Notes: generated from the letters alone by a model not told the origin. Positions 34,017 to 43,758 are shown, counted from the stretch's first letter. The stretch: DNA of 64,000 nucleotides from Hahella sp. HNIBRBA332 (GCF_030719035.1 NZ_CP132203.1:6885001-6949000), one strand, 5' to 3'. A program made the numbers and translations.

Positions 34017-35249
34017 ATGGCGAGTTCGAGTGGGAATATGATTGTGGGGCTGGACATTGGCACATCCAAGGTGGTGGCCATTGTTGGGCAGAGAAATCAG
34101 GAAGGAGCGATTGAAGTTGTTGGCATCGGTTCCCATCCGTCACGCGGACTCAAACGGGGCGTTGTCGTCAATATCGAAACAACGGTCCAGGCCATACAAC
34201 GTGCGGTGGAAGAGGCTGAGCTGATGGCTGGTTGCCGCATTCATTCGGTCTATGCAGGTATCGCGGGTAGCCACATCCGTAGCATGAACTCTCACGGCAT
34301 CGTTGCGGTGCGCGATCGGGAAGTGGTGCAAGCGGACCTGGAAAGAGTTCTGGATGCGGCGCAGGCGGTGGCGATTCCTGCAGATCAGCGTGTGCTCCAC
34401 GTCGTGCCGCAAGAATATGTCATCGACAATCAAGAAGGTGTGAAAGAGCCAGTAGGGATGTCCGGCGTGCGCCTGGAAGCCAAAGTACATTTGGTCACCT
34501 GTGCGGTTAACGCCTATCAGAACATTGAAAAGTGCGTGAAGCGTTGCGGGCTGGAAGTAGACGAAATCATCCTGGAGCAGCTTGCCTCCAGCTACGCAGT
34601 ACTGACTGACGATGAAAAAGAATTGGGCGTGTGCGTCGTCGATATCGGCGGCGGCACGACTGATATCGCAATATTCACCGGCGGCTCTATTCGCCACACG
34701 GCGGTAATACCTATCGCTGGCGACCAGGTCACTAACGATATTGCGATGGCGTTGCGAACGCCGACGCAGAATGCAGAGGAAATCAAGATCAAATACGCCT
34801 GTGCGCTGACTCAGCTGGCAGGTGCGGATGAGACGATCAAGGTGCCGGGTGTGGGAGATCGCCCGTCGCGGGACTTAAGCCGGCAGTCGTTGGCGGAAGT
34901 TGTGGAGCCGCGCTATGAGGAGTTGTTCACCTTGATCCAATCAGAGTTGCGACGCAGCGGATATGAAGATCTCGTCGCCGCAGGGGTCGTGCTCACGGGA
35001 GGAACCTCCAGTATGGAGGGGGTCGTGGAGTTGGCGGAGGAGATTTTCCACATGCCGGTAAGGCTGGCGGTGCCGCAATGGGTCACCGGTCTGAGCGATG
35101 TGGTTAGCAATCCTATGTACTCCACCGCAGTCGGATTACTGCTCTATGGATTTAAACAGCAAGAACTCGGCCGGGGCTCCCAGCACCGGGGAGAACCTGC
35201 TGAAAACCTGTTCCAACGGCTGAAGAACTGGTTTATGGGGAATTTTTAA
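34017..35249 (+). CDS. ftsA: Cell division protein FtsA
   Basis: This actin-like ATPase tethers FtsZ to the membrane and links it to the divisome. It has 410 residues. Visible motifs are IVGLDIGTSKVVAIVG (phosphate 1), HPSRGLKRGVVVNIE, the subdomain 1C region GCRIHSVYAGIAGSHI, VVDIGGGTTDIAIF (phosphate 2) and AGVVLTGGTSSMEG (adenosine). The C-terminal amphipathic helix FQRLKNWFMGNF is the membrane-targeting sequence. The frame is open upstream into ftsQ (33954); ATG 34017 (MASSSGNM) matches Pseudomonas-type FtsA N-termini. Confidence 0.95.
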   Translation: MASSSGNMIVGLDIGTSKVVAIVGQRNQEGAIEVVGIGSHPSRGLKRGVVVNIETTVQAIQRAVEEAELMAGCRIHSVYAGIAGSHIRSMNSHGIVAVRDREVVQADLERVLDAAQAVAIPADQRVLHVVPQEYVIDNQEGVKEPVGMSGVRLEAKVHLVTCAVNAYQNIEKCVKRCGLEVDEIILEQLASSYAVLTDDEKELGVCVVDIGGGTTDIAIFTGGSIRHTAVIPIAGDQVTNDIAMALRTPTQNAEEIKIKYACALTQLAGADETIKVPGVGDRPSRDLSRQSLAEVVEPRYEELFTLIQSELRRSGYEDLVAAGVVLTGGTSSMEGVVELAEEIFHMPVRLAVPQWVTGLSDVVSNPMYSTAVGLLLYGFKQQELGRGSQHRGEPAENLFQRLKNWFMGNF

Positions 35250-35340
35250 TCAGCCCAAATAGAGTCAACTCAAAGGTCTATACCAACTTGCGGAAATTAG
35301 TTTCAGGTCGCAGGTACTATAACGAAGAAGGAGAAGGGGA

Positions 35341-36504
35341 ATGTTTGAGCTCGTAGATAACGTACCACAAAATGCAGTCATTAAAGTTGTAGGCGTTGGC
35401 GGCGGCGGCGGCAATGCAGTTCGTCACATGCTCGCCTCTTCGGTGGAAGGCGTGGAGTTTATCTGCGCGAACACCGACGCTCAGGCGTTGCGTGATGTCG
35501 ACGCCAAGCACGTAATTCAACTCGGCGGCAGCGTCACCAAAGGGCTGGGCGCCGGAGCCAATCCAGAAGTAGGTCGTCAGGCGGCGATGGAAGACAGAGA
35601 GCGTATCGCGGAAACGCTGAAAGGCGCGGACATGGTCTTCATTACTGCCGGTATGGGCGGGGGCACTGGAACGGGCGGCGCGCCTGTCGTAGCGGAAATC
35701 GCCCGTGAAATGGGTATTTTGACGGTAGCGGTAGTCACCCGTCCGTTCCCGTTCGAAGGCGGCAAGCGCATGAAAGTTGCGGAAGCCGGCCTGCGTGAAT
35801 TGGGACAACACGTTGATTCTCTGATCACGATTCCCAACGAGAAACTGTTGAGCGTCATGGGCAAAAACACCAGCTTGCTGGATGCTTTCGCCGCCGCTAA
35901 CGATGTGCTTTTGGGGGCTGTACAGGGAATTGCGGATTTGATTATCCGTCCCGGAATGATAAACGTAGACTTTGCGGACGTTCGCACCGTTATGTCGGAA
36001 ATGGGCATGGCGATGATGGGCACCGGTGTTTCCAGCGGCGACAACCGCGCACGTGAGGCGGCGGAAAGAGCCGTACGCAGCCCGCTGCTTGAAGATATCA
36101 ATCTGCAGGGCGCGCGTGGGATTCTGGTCAACATTACCGCGGGCATGGATCTGTCTTTGGGCGAGTTTTCTGAAGTGGGCGCCACCATTGAAGAGTTCGC
36201 TTCCGACGCTGCGACAGTGGTTGTTGGAACGGTAATCGATCCGGAAATGAAGGATGAGTTGCGGGTGACGGTAGTCGCCACGGGTCTGGGGGGTGTGCAT
36301 GACCGGCCGACCAAAGTGGTGGACAACTCTTCCCGGACTATGAACGGCACCACTGATTATCATCAGCTGGAGCGCCCCACTGTGATGCGCAAACGCGCTA
36401 CTTCAGTTGTGGGCAATGCGGCGGTGGATCGTCGGGCCGTAGGGGATGAGCAAAACGTGGACTATTTGGATATACCTGCGTTTTTGCGTCGTCAGGCGGA
36501 TTAA
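35341..36504 (+). CDS. ftsZ: Cell division protein FtsZ
   Basis: This tubulin-like GTPase forms the Z ring. It has 387 residues. The N-terminal domain has VVGVGGGGGNAVRHM and the GTP signature AGMGGGTGTGGAPV; the T7 synergy loop lies near NVDFADVRTVM. A variable linker of about 50 residues leads to the conserved C-terminal tail DYLDIPAFLRRQAD, which binds FtsA and ZipA. AGAAGGAGAAGGGG gives a strong ribosome binding site, consistent with high expression relative to upstream genes. Confidence 0.98.
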   Translation: MFELVDNVPQNAVIKVVGVGGGGGNAVRHMLASSVEGVEFICANTDAQALRDVDAKHVIQLGGSVTKGLGAGANPEVGRQAAMEDRERIAETLKGADMVFITAGMGGGTGTGGAPVVAEIAREMGILTVAVVTRPFPFEGGKRMKVAEAGLRELGQHVDSLITIPNEKLLSVMGKNTSLLDAFAAANDVLLGAVQGIADLIIRPGMINVDFADVRTVMSEMGMAMMGTGVSSGDNRAREAAERAVRSPLLEDINLQGARGILVNITAGMDLSLGEFSEVGATIEEFASDAATVVVGTVIDPEMKDELRVTVVATGLGGVHDRPTKVVDNSSRTMNGTTDYHQLERPTVMRKRATSVVGNAAVDRRAVGDEQNVDYLDIPAFLRRQAD

Positions 36505-36529
36505 ATGAGAATGAGTTCGGTCTTTTAGG

Positions 36530-36559
36530 TTGGTGCACCTAATACCTTTCTGGTATGAT
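36530..36559 (+). promoter_or_regulatory. Candidate lpxC promoter
   Basis: TTGGTG (36530-36535), an 18-nt spacer and TATGAT (36554-36559) lie 38 nt before lpxC in the ftsZ-lpxC spacer. Confidence 0.55.
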
Positions 36560-36597
36560 TTGGCCGAATTTTATCCAGATTTTGGTAAATCATTGAA

Positions 36598-37506
36598 ATG
36601 ATAAAACAGCGCACACTTAAAAACATCATCCGAGCCACTGGTGTTGGTCTGCATTCAGGGGAAAAGGTCTACCTGACCCTGAAACCGGCCCCGGTGGACA
36701 CGGGTGTTGTATTCTGCCGTACAGATCTCGATCCTATCGTGGAAATCCCGGCGCGTGCTGAGAACGTAGGTGAAACCCTTCTCTCTACGACTCTCGTAAA
36801 GAATGGAGTGAAGATAGCAACTGTTGAGCATTTGCTGTCGGCTCTGGCCGGTCTTGGAATCGATAACTGCTACGTTGAGTTGAGCGCAGCCGAAGTGCCT
36901 ATTATGGATGGCAGCGCCGGTCCGTTTGTTTTTCTGATTCAATCGGCGGGCATTGCTGAGCAGGACGCGCCCAAGAAATTCATCCGCATCAAGCGCGAAG
37001 TAACGGTTACTGACGAAGACAAGCGGGCTACCTTTGTGCCGTTCGACGGTTTCAAAGTGACTTTCAGCATAGACTTTGATCATCCTGTGATTAAAGGCCG
37101 CTCACAAGAGACAGTAATCGACTTTTCCAGCACTTCTTTCGTTAAGGAAGTAAGCCGTGCGCGGACATTCGGATTCATGCGCGACATTGAAAAGTTGCGC
37201 GCGATGAATCTGGCGTTGGGCGGCAGCATGGATAACGTTATCGTTGTCGATGACTTCAAGATTCTCAATGAAGATGGCCTGCGTTACGAAGACGAGTTCG
37301 TTAAGCACAAGGTATTGGACGCTATCGGAGATCTATACCTGTTGGGCAACAGCCTGATTGGTGAGTTTAAAGGGCACAAGTCGGGTCACGGCTTAAATAA
37401 CAAACTTCTTCGCGAGCTCATATCCCAAAAGGATGCTTGGGAAGTTGTGACCTTTGAAGACGCCAGTGAAGCACCGATTTCCTATCTGAAACCGGTGTTG
37501 GCCTAA
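36598..37506 (+). CDS. lpxC: UDP-3-O-acyl-N-acetylglucosamine deacetylase
   Basis: LpxC is a zinc deacetylase and the first committed step of lipid A synthesis. The 302 residues (E. coli 305) show the two-domain fold: QRTLKNIIRATGVGLHSGEK, VEHLLSALAGLGIDNCYVEL (zinc His), HKVLDAIGDLYLLG (zinc His and Asp) and the catalytic His in KGHKSGHGLNNKLLREL. In E. coli its level is set by FtsH proteolysis of the C-terminus; here the tail ends ISYLKPVLA. It converges with dciA. Confidence 0.97.
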   Translation: MIKQRTLKNIIRATGVGLHSGEKVYLTLKPAPVDTGVVFCRTDLDPIVEIPARAENVGETLLSTTLVKNGVKIATVEHLLSALAGLGIDNCYVELSAAEVPIMDGSAGPFVFLIQSAGIAEQDAPKKFIRIKREVTVTDEDKRATFVPFDGFKVTFSIDFDHPVIKGRSQETVIDFSSTSFVKEVSRARTFGFMRDIEKLRAMNLALGGSMDNVIVVDDFKILNEDGLRYEDEFVKHKVLDAIGDLYLLGNSLIGEFKGHKSGHGLNNKLLRELISQKDAWEVVTFEDASEAPISYLKPVLA

Positions 37507-37511
37507 GATTT

Positions 37512-37955
37512 TTAATCCGCTGTGTGAGTTGAAAGAGCTTCCAAGGCTTTCTTCAACTCTGGATCGTCACAGAGCTGAGCTTCTTGTCTGAGAAGCTCAG
37601 CATTCTTTTGCGAAATTGGTTTCGCCTTCCTTTTTATCTTTGCTTTAACTTCCGTTGGCTCCACGCGAATCTTGAACTGATAAGCGAAGTCGAAATCTTT
37701 ATGCTTGCGTAGTTCCGGCAGGGATGTGTGCTGATTCATGCGCAATTGAGTTGCGGTGACTGCATCGGGGACCGTTACGCGGATAACGCCATCTTTGACT
37801 GACGATAAAGTTACTTTGTTACGCAAATGAGGGGGCAAGCATTGTGAGAATATCTTCTGTAGTTTGTCCAATTGCAGGGCGCGGTGAAAAAGAGACTCTA
37901 GAGCGGGGGAGGAAGATGACAAGATATCTCCCAGCTTTCTATCTCTGTCAGGCAT
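37512..37955 (-). CDS. dciA: DciA-family (DUF721) replicative helicase loader
   Basis: The protein has 147 residues. The N-terminal DUF721 domain (residues about 15-95: LFHRALQLDKLQKIFSQCLP, VTVPDAVTATQLRMNQ) matches the KH-like fold of DciA, which loads DnaB in bacteria that lack DnaC. A basic C-terminal tail (KAKIKRKAKP) follows, typical of the disordered region. It lies between lpxC and the secA block, as in Pseudomonas and many other gammaproteobacteria. No dnaC is visible here to contradict this. Confidence 0.85.
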   Translation of the reverse strand: MPDRDRKLGDILSSSSPALESLFHRALQLDKLQKIFSQCLPPHLRNKVTLSSVKDGVIRVTVPDAVTATQLRMNQHTSLPELRKHKDFDFAYQFKIRVEPTEVKAKIKRKAKPISQKNAELLRQEAQLCDDPELKKALEALSTHTAD

Positions 37956-38094
37956 AATGGTTAACCAAAGATTAAAGGTTTGTTACATTTGCAGACATCA
38001 ACTATCACAACATCTGTTACAATTTACAAGTATAGTATTTTTAGATAACCTCCGTCGTTTATATAATTCAGGCAACTCAAAACCCTGGAAAAGC

Positions 38095-39030
38095 ATGAAT
38101 ATTATCTTCCTGAGAGATGGACATGGTCAGTCACGCGCCCGTTCTATGGGCGCGCGTGCGGTTGTGCTGACAGCGGTCCTTGCGCTGTCTCTGGTGGCTG
38201 CGTTGCTGGCGGGGGCGTTTTGGCTTGGGCGACAGTCCGCCGCATCGGACGCTTCCATTACTCCTGAGCTGGTTAAAACCTGGCAGGAAAATCTGAAACA
38301 ACAGAAAGAAGAAATCCGCACTTATAAATTACTCGCACAACAGAATATAGATGCGCTGACACTGCGAATGGGCGAGTTGCAAGCCAGATTGTTGCGGCTT
38401 GATGCGCTTGGTCAGCGCCTTACCGATGTAGCGGGTCTGGATGAAGGGGAGTTTGACTTTGAGTCATCGCCTGCACTGGGTGGGCCTGAAGAACCTGCTT
38501 TAGAGCAGTCATTCTCTGTTCCCATGCTAACGCAAGTGCTGGAGTCCATAGAGCAGCAGGCTGAATCCCGCGAACAGCAACTGCGAGTGATGGATGAGCT
38601 ATTCGTCAACCAACGTTTTCAAAGAGAGCAGTTTGTCGCCGGGCGTCCAATCAAGAAAGGCTGGTTGTCCTCGCATTATGGTTTCCGTTCAGATCCATTC
38701 ACTGGCAAGCGGGCGTGGCATTCTGGCGTAGACTTCGCCGGCAAAGATGGTAGCGATATTGTTGCGGTGGCTGGCGGAGTTGTAACGCTTTCGGAAGAAC
38801 GCTTTGGCTATGGAAATTTGGTTGAGGTCAACCATGGCGGAGGGCTGGTTACTCGCTATGCGCACTGCGCCAAGCTGTTGGTTAAGACAGGGGATGTGGT
38901 GCAAAAAGGCCAAGTTTTGGCGAAGATGGGTAGCACTGGACGTTCCACGGGCCCCCATGTTCACTTTGAAGTTCTTCAGGATGGACGCTCAGCAAATCCC
39001 ACAAAATTTATTCATCGCGCAAGTCGGTAA
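38095..39030 (+). CDS. M23-family peptidase (LytM domain), membrane-anchored
   Basis: The protein has about 311 residues: a short cytoplasmic segment, one transmembrane helix (about 20-45), a periplasmic coiled-coil (EELKQQKEEIRTYKLLAQQ-like), and a C-terminal LytM domain. Zinc-ligand motifs are present: HYGFRSDPFTGKRAWHSGVDF (H and D, split HYGFRSD / WHSGVDFAG) and GPHVHFEVLQDG (HxH). It is probably a peptidoglycan endopeptidase or amidase activator. The open frame begins at 37957, but ATG 38095 places the membrane anchor at the N-terminus. It precedes secA, occupying the place of secM in E. coli. Confidence 0.88.
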   Translation: MNIIFLRDGHGQSRARSMGARAVVLTAVLALSLVAALLAGAFWLGRQSAASDASITPELVKTWQENLKQQKEEIRTYKLLAQQNIDALTLRMGELQARLLRLDALGQRLTDVAGLDEGEFDFESSPALGGPEEPALEQSFSVPMLTQVLESIEQQAESREQQLRVMDELFVNQRFQREQFVAGRPIKKGWLSSHYGFRSDPFTGKRAWHSGVDFAGKDGSDIVAVAGGVVTLSEERFGYGNLVEVNHGGGLVTRYAHCAKLLVKTGDVVQKGQVLAKMGSTGRSTGPHVHFEVLQDGRSANPTKFIHRASR

Positions 39031-39348
39031 CACTTTTTCAGGGCCTTGTCGTAACTCTTGTCAAGGCCTTGTTATGACTGCTCTTCCCCCAAGTTTTATC
39101 TAGTCAAATTAAGGCGCTTCTATCTCCCCACCGCGCGCATTGCTTGTTACTAGGGGTAACAAGTGTGCACTAATCCCTTTATTGCTGTAACAAATTGAGG
39201 TTAGAATGCGGAGCTTGGAATTACGCTCCCGCTGAATTTTTATCTCCTTCGGCAAGGTGGCTCCAAATCCATAAAGTAACGAGTAAGCGATTCCGCCACG
39301 AGCGGAGCCTCCATAAACGCTTCAAAGAGACAGGTAATTTCGTTAGTT
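39031..39348 (+). other. secA upstream region with two inverted repeats
   Basis: These 318 bases hold no credible gene. A 9-bp hairpin (AGGGCCTTG 39040-39048 with CAAGGCCTT 39062-39070) may end the peptidase transcript but lacks a T run. A perfect 8-bp inverted repeat, CTTGTTAC (39143-39150) and GTAACAAG (39156-39163), lies about 190 nt before secA. I see no SecM-like arrest peptide. The secA leader is long and its promoter could not be assigned with confidence. Confidence 0.5.
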
Positions 39349-42075
39349 ATGTTTTCATCTATCGCCAGGAAAATTTTCGGCAGCAAAAATGCCCGCGAAA
39401 TTAAGCGCATGGGCAAAGCTGTCAAACGCATCAACGAACTGGAAGAGTCAATCAGCGCATTAGACGAAGCTGCTCTTAAAGCAAAAACGCAGGAGTTTCG
39501 CTCTCGACTTGAGAAGGGAGAAACGCTCGATCAGCTGCTGCCGGAAGCCTTTGCAGTCGCGCGGGAGGCGGGTAAGCGCGTGATGGGCATGCGCCATTTC
39601 GATGTTCAGTTGATCGGCGGTATGGTGTTGCATGAAGGCAAAATTGCAGAGATGCGTACCGGGGAAGGTAAGACGCTGGTAGCGACGCTTCCCGTGTATT
39701 TGAACGCCCTGACTGGAAAAGGCGTACATGTAGTCACCGTAAACGATTATCTGGCGCGTCGTGATGCGGAGTGGATGAGGCCTCTGTACGAATATCTGGG
39801 ATTGAGCGTTGGCGTCGTAGTGAGTGGTCAGGACGGTGAAACCAAGCGCGCCGCATACGCATCAGACATTACTTACGGAACCAATAACGAGTTCGGTTTT
39901 GATTACCTCCGTGACAACATGGCGTTCAGCCTGACGGATAAGGCGCAACGCGGGCAGCATTTTGCGATTGTCGACGAGGTTGACTCGATTCTGATTGATG
40001 AGGCGCGAACGCCTTTGATTATCAGTGGTCCAGCTGAAGACAGCTCTGAATTGTACAGAAAGATCAACGAATTGGTTCCCTTGCTCAAGAAGGGAGAGCC
40101 GCCTGAGGAAGGGCAGCCTGTAGATGGTCACTTCACTGTTGATGAGAAAAGCCGCTCTGTGGAGCTATCAGAATCAGGCCACTCTTATGTTGAGGATCTG
40201 TTAACCAAAAACGGTTTGCTGGAAGAGGGCGACAGTCTCTACGCCGCAACGAACCTGGGGTTACTGCATCATATTAGCTCTGCTCTACGCGCCCATCATT
40301 TATATAGCAAAGACGTCGACTACATTGTGCAGAACGGCCAAGTGGTGATTGTCGACGAACATACTGGCAGAACCATGCCCGGACGGCGCTGGGGTGAAGG
40401 CCTGCATCAGGCGATTGAAGCGAAAGAGCGCATCAAGATTCAAGCTGAAAGTCAGACGCTTGCTTCCACCACCTTCCAGAATTACTTCCGTCTCTATGAG
40501 AAACTGGCCGGTATGACCGGTACTGCTGATACAGAAGCTTTCGAATTCCGCCAGATTTACGGTTTGGATGTGATTGTTATTCCCACCAATAAACCGATTA
40601 AGCGTATAGATTACAATGACTTGGTATATCTGTCCGTGGATGAGAAGTTCCAGGCGGTTATCGATGATATTAAGGATACAGTGACGCAAAATCGTCCGGT
40701 GCTGGTTGGTACAGCGTCTATTGAGGCGTCTGAATATTTGTCGGCCATGCTGAAAAAAGAAGGCATCGCTCACAACGTTTTGAACGCGAAACAACATGAG
40801 CGCGAAGCGCACGTTATCGCGCAAGCAGGTCGTCCCGGCGCTGTCACCATCGCCACCAATATGGCGGGGCGCGGTACGGATATTGTCTTGGGTGGAAACT
40901 GGGAAGCCGACGTCGCTGAGTTGGAGGATCCAACACCAGAGCAGATCGCTCAACTAAAAGCCGATTGGCAGAAGCGCCATGATCAAGTAATCGCTGCGGG
41001 CGGGCTGCATGTCGTTGGTTCTGAACGTCATGAGTCTCGGCGTATTGATAACCAGCTACGAGGACGCTCGGGTCGTCAGGGCGATCCAGGCTCGACTCGC
41101 TTCTACCTGTCTCTGGAAGACAATCTGATGCGTATTTTCGCCTCTGACCGGGTGAAAAATATCATGCAGGCGTTGGGCATGCAGAAAGGCGAGGCGATTG
41201 AGCACCGCATGGTGAGTAACGCAATCGAAAAAGCTCAGCGTAAAGTGGAAGGCCGCAACTTCGATATTCGTAAATCGCTGCTGGAATATGATGACGTGGC
41301 GAACGATCAGCGTCATGTGGTTTACGAGCAGCGTAACGAAATCATGGCGACTGATGATATTTCGGAAATGATTGACGCAATCCGCGGCGATGTGGTTAAC
41401 GCCACGATCAGTCAGTTTATCCCTCCGCAAAGTTTGGCCGAACAGTGGAATATTCCAGGATTGGAAAAGCAACTGGACTCAGACTTTGGCGTTGAGTTGC
41501 CTGTGCAGCAATGGTTGGACGAAGACAAGCATCTGCATGAAGAGACCTTGCGTGAAAAAATTCTTCAGGCAGTTGTCGATTCGTATCGCGAGAAAGAAGA
41601 AGTGGTTGGCGCGTCCGTTATGCGCAACTTTGAGAAGCAGGTGTTCCTGCAAGTCCTGGACACCTTGTGGAAAGAGCATCTTTCCAATATGGACCTGCTG
41701 CGTATGGGAATTCACTTGCGTGGTTACGCGCAGAAAAACCCCAAACAGGAGTATAAACGCGAAGCGTTTGAACTGTTCCAGAATATGCTGGATACCATCA
41801 AGCAGGACGTGGTCAGAGTGATCTGTCATGTCAGGGTGCAAAAGCAGGAAGAAATGGAGGAGTTGGAACGCCGCCGTCGTGAAGCGCTGGCGCAGCAAAT
41901 GCAGCGTGCTCAGGCGACTCACCCTGAGGCGATCGAAGAAGGTTCCGATGCGGAAGAGCAAGATGAAAGCTCTGATGCGCCTTATGTTCGCGATCACAAG
42001 AAAGTGGGTCGTAATGAGCCTTGCCCCTGTGGTTCCGGCAAAAAATATAAACAGTGTCATGGTCGCCTGGAGTAA
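39349..42075 (+). CDS. secA: Preprotein translocase ATPase SecA
   Basis: SecA drives Sec-dependent protein export through SecYEG. It has 908 residues. Walker A is MRTGEGKTLVATLP, the DEAD-type box lies in IVDEVDSILIDEARTP, and the second nucleotide-binding fold has TNMAGRGTDIVLGG and LRGRSGRQGDPG. The two-helix finger and wing regions follow. A charged linker leads to the C-terminal zinc domain CPCGSGKKYKQCH, which binds SecB and ribosomes. argJ follows after 6 nt. Confidence 0.98.
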   Translation: MFSSIARKIFGSKNAREIKRMGKAVKRINELEESISALDEAALKAKTQEFRSRLEKGETLDQLLPEAFAVAREAGKRVMGMRHFDVQLIGGMVLHEGKIAEMRTGEGKTLVATLPVYLNALTGKGVHVVTVNDYLARRDAEWMRPLYEYLGLSVGVVVSGQDGETKRAAYASDITYGTNNEFGFDYLRDNMAFSLTDKAQRGQHFAIVDEVDSILIDEARTPLIISGPAEDSSELYRKINELVPLLKKGEPPEEGQPVDGHFTVDEKSRSVELSESGHSYVEDLLTKNGLLEEGDSLYAATNLGLLHHISSALRAHHLYSKDVDYIVQNGQVVIVDEHTGRTMPGRRWGEGLHQAIEAKERIKIQAESQTLASTTFQNYFRLYEKLAGMTGTADTEAFEFRQIYGLDVIVIPTNKPIKRIDYNDLVYLSVDEKFQAVIDDIKDTVTQNRPVLVGTASIEASEYLSAMLKKEGIAHNVLNAKQHEREAHVIAQAGRPGAVTIATNMAGRGTDIVLGGNWEADVAELEDPTPEQIAQLKADWQKRHDQVIAAGGLHVVGSERHESRRIDNQLRGRSGRQGDPGSTRFYLSLEDNLMRIFASDRVKNIMQALGMQKGEAIEHRMVSNAIEKAQRKVEGRNFDIRKSLLEYDDVANDQRHVVYEQRNEIMATDDISEMIDAIRGDVVNATISQFIPPQSLAEQWNIPGLEKQLDSDFGVELPVQQWLDEDKHLHEETLREKILQAVVDSYREKEEVVGASVMRNFEKQVFLQVLDTLWKEHLSNMDLLRMGIHLRGYAQKNPKQEYKREAFELFQNMLDTIKQDVVRVICHVRVQKQEEMEELERRRREALAQQMQRAQATHPEAIEEGSDAEEQDESSDAPYVRDHKKVGRNEPCPCGSGKKYKQCHGRLE

Positions 42076-42081
42076 TTAGAA

Positions 42082-43302
42082 ATGGCTGTGGGGCATGCGC
42101 CTTTACCCGAGTTTCACCCTGTTGCAGGCGTTCGTATTGGGGTCGGGTCCGCCGGCATTAAAAAGCCAGGACGTAAAGACTTAGTGGTGTTTGAGCTCTG
42201 TGAAGGGGCGCAAACTGCTGCTGTTTTCACCAGCAACGCTTTTTGCGCTGCTCCAGTGACCCTGGCTAAACGTCACCTTGCTGAGGGCTCGCCTCGTTTT
42301 CTGTTGATCAACACTGGTAACGCCAATGCGGGCACTGGTCGGCAAGGTATGGACAACGCTTTAAGATGCTGTCAGGCGTTGGCGCAACTGGGCGAAGTGG
42401 CGTCTGAGGAAGTATTGCCGTTTTCCACTGGGGTGATTGGCGAGCCGTTGCCTGTGGATAAGGTTGTAGCAGGGTTGCCCAGCGCCTTGGCTAATCTCAG
42501 TGAGAACGCCTGGGCTGAGGCCGCCGAAGGCATAATGACGACAGATACCCGGCCTAAAGGCGCCACCATGCGTCTTGAAATTGATGGTGTTGCTGTTCAT
42601 ATCAGCGGTGTCAGCAAAGGCGCGGGGATGATTAAGCCGAATATGGCCACAATGCTGGGCTTTGTAGCGACGGATGCGGATATCGAGCCAGAGCTGCTGC
42701 AACGCATGCTGACTGCAGCGGCCAATAAATCTTTCAACCGCATCACCGTTGATGGCGATACTTCCACCAACGACGCCTGTGTATTGGTGGCGACTGGACG
42801 CTCCGGGGCTCCCAGATTTACTCAGGATAATGCTGAGCTGTGGCGACCGTTTCAGGAGGCGCTGGATGAGTTAATGCAGCGGCTTGCTCACGCCATTGTC
42901 AGGGATGCTGAGGGTGCGACCAAGTTCGTCGCCGTCAACGTTCAGGGCGCAACGGCGCTTAGTGAGGCGCTAGATGTCGCCTATACCATCGCCCACTCCC
43001 CTTTGGTCAAGACCGCGTTATTCGCCAGCGACCCTAATTGGGGGCGCATATTGGCGGCGGTTGGCCGCGCAGGCCTACAGAACCTTGAGGTAGAGCGCAT
43101 CCATATCTATCTCAATGAGGTATGCATTGTTGAGGGCGGCGCACGGGCGGCTTCTTATACGGAAGAGGCGGGACAAGCGGTGATGGATCTTGAAGAGATT
43201 ACCATTCGAGTCGATCTGGGACGTGGGGAGGTGGAAGACACTGTCTGGACCTGCGATTTCTCCCATGAATATGTCACCATCAATGCTGAATATCGCACCT
43301 GA
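42082..43302 (+). CDS. argJ: Bifunctional glutamate N-acetyltransferase / ornithine acetyltransferase
   Basis: ArgJ recycles the acetyl group in arginine synthesis and, in bifunctional forms, also makes N-acetylglutamate from acetyl-CoA. The 406 residues include TSNAFCAAPV, NTGNANAGTG, GVIGEPLPVDKV, and the autocleavage site KGAGMIKPNMATMLGF, where Thr is the N-terminal nucleophile of the beta chain. Other signatures are TVDGDTSTNDACV and SDPNWGRILAAVGRAG. Bifunctionality cannot be decided from the sequence alone. It sits between secA and mutT, as in Pseudomonas. Confidence 0.96.
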   Translation: MAVGHAPLPEFHPVAGVRIGVGSAGIKKPGRKDLVVFELCEGAQTAAVFTSNAFCAAPVTLAKRHLAEGSPRFLLINTGNANAGTGRQGMDNALRCCQALAQLGEVASEEVLPFSTGVIGEPLPVDKVVAGLPSALANLSENAWAEAAEGIMTTDTRPKGATMRLEIDGVAVHISGVSKGAGMIKPNMATMLGFVATDADIEPELLQRMLTAAANKSFNRITVDGDTSTNDACVLVATGRSGAPRFTQDNAELWRPFQEALDELMQRLAHAIVRDAEGATKFVAVNVQGATALSEALDVAYTIAHSPLVKTALFASDPNWGRILAAVGRAGLQNLEVERIHIYLNEVCIVEGGARAASYTEEAGQAVMDLEEITIRVDLGRGEVEDTVWTCDFSHEYVTINAEYRT

Positions 43303-43332
43303 TCGCTTCGACAGGTGCTGCGGAGAGGGAGA

Positions 43333-43737
43333 ATGAAAGCCGTTCATGTCGCTGTTGCGGTGATTCTCAATCAACATAATAAAGTGTTGGTGGCCCGCAG
43401 ACCTGACCATTTGCACCAAGGGGGGCTGTTAGAGTTTCCCGGAGGTAAAGTCGAACCCGGCGAAACGGTTTTAACTGCATTGCAGCGTGAACTTTTCGAG
43501 GAAGTTGGCGTCCAAGTGGATATATCTGAGGGTGCAGCACACCCTTTGATCCAAATAGAGCATCACTATCCTGATAAACATGTATTGTTGGATGTGTGGC
43601 GCGTATCCCGATTCTCTGGCGAGGCGCAAGGCCGTGAAGGTCAGTATGTGGCCTGGTTGGATCTGAATGAGCTTGATCCTGAGGCGTTTCCCGCCGCCAA
43701 TCGTGAGATCATCGCGGCGTTGCGGCAAGCCAATTAG
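43333..43737 (+). CDS. mutT: 8-oxo-dGTP diphosphatase MutT
   Basis: This Nudix hydrolase removes oxidised dGTP from the nucleotide pool. It has 134 residues. The Nudix box GGKVEPGETVLTALQRELFEEVGV fits G-x5-E-x7-REUxEExGU. The start ATG 43333 is preceded by GGAGAGGGAG; the open frame upstream (GTG 43315) is rejected. It lies just downstream of argJ and, in E. coli too, mutT is close to secA. Confidence 0.93.
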   Translation: MKAVHVAVAVILNQHNKVLVARRPDHLHQGGLLEFPGGKVEPGETVLTALQRELFEEVGVQVDISEGAAHPLIQIEHHYPDKHVLLDVWRVSRFSGEAQGREGQYVAWLDLNELDPEAFPAANREIIAALRQAN

Positions 43738-43758
43738 TGACCTGAGAGAGGAGTGCGG

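Noticed and set aside
35317..36363. A 348-residue minus-strand frame opposite ftsZ
   Set aside because: It is a mirror frame of ftsZ; composition is typical of antisense translation and no domain is visible.
39031..39348. A SecM-type arrest peptide upstream of secA
   Set aside because: No frame with a signal peptide and stalling sequence was found in the region.
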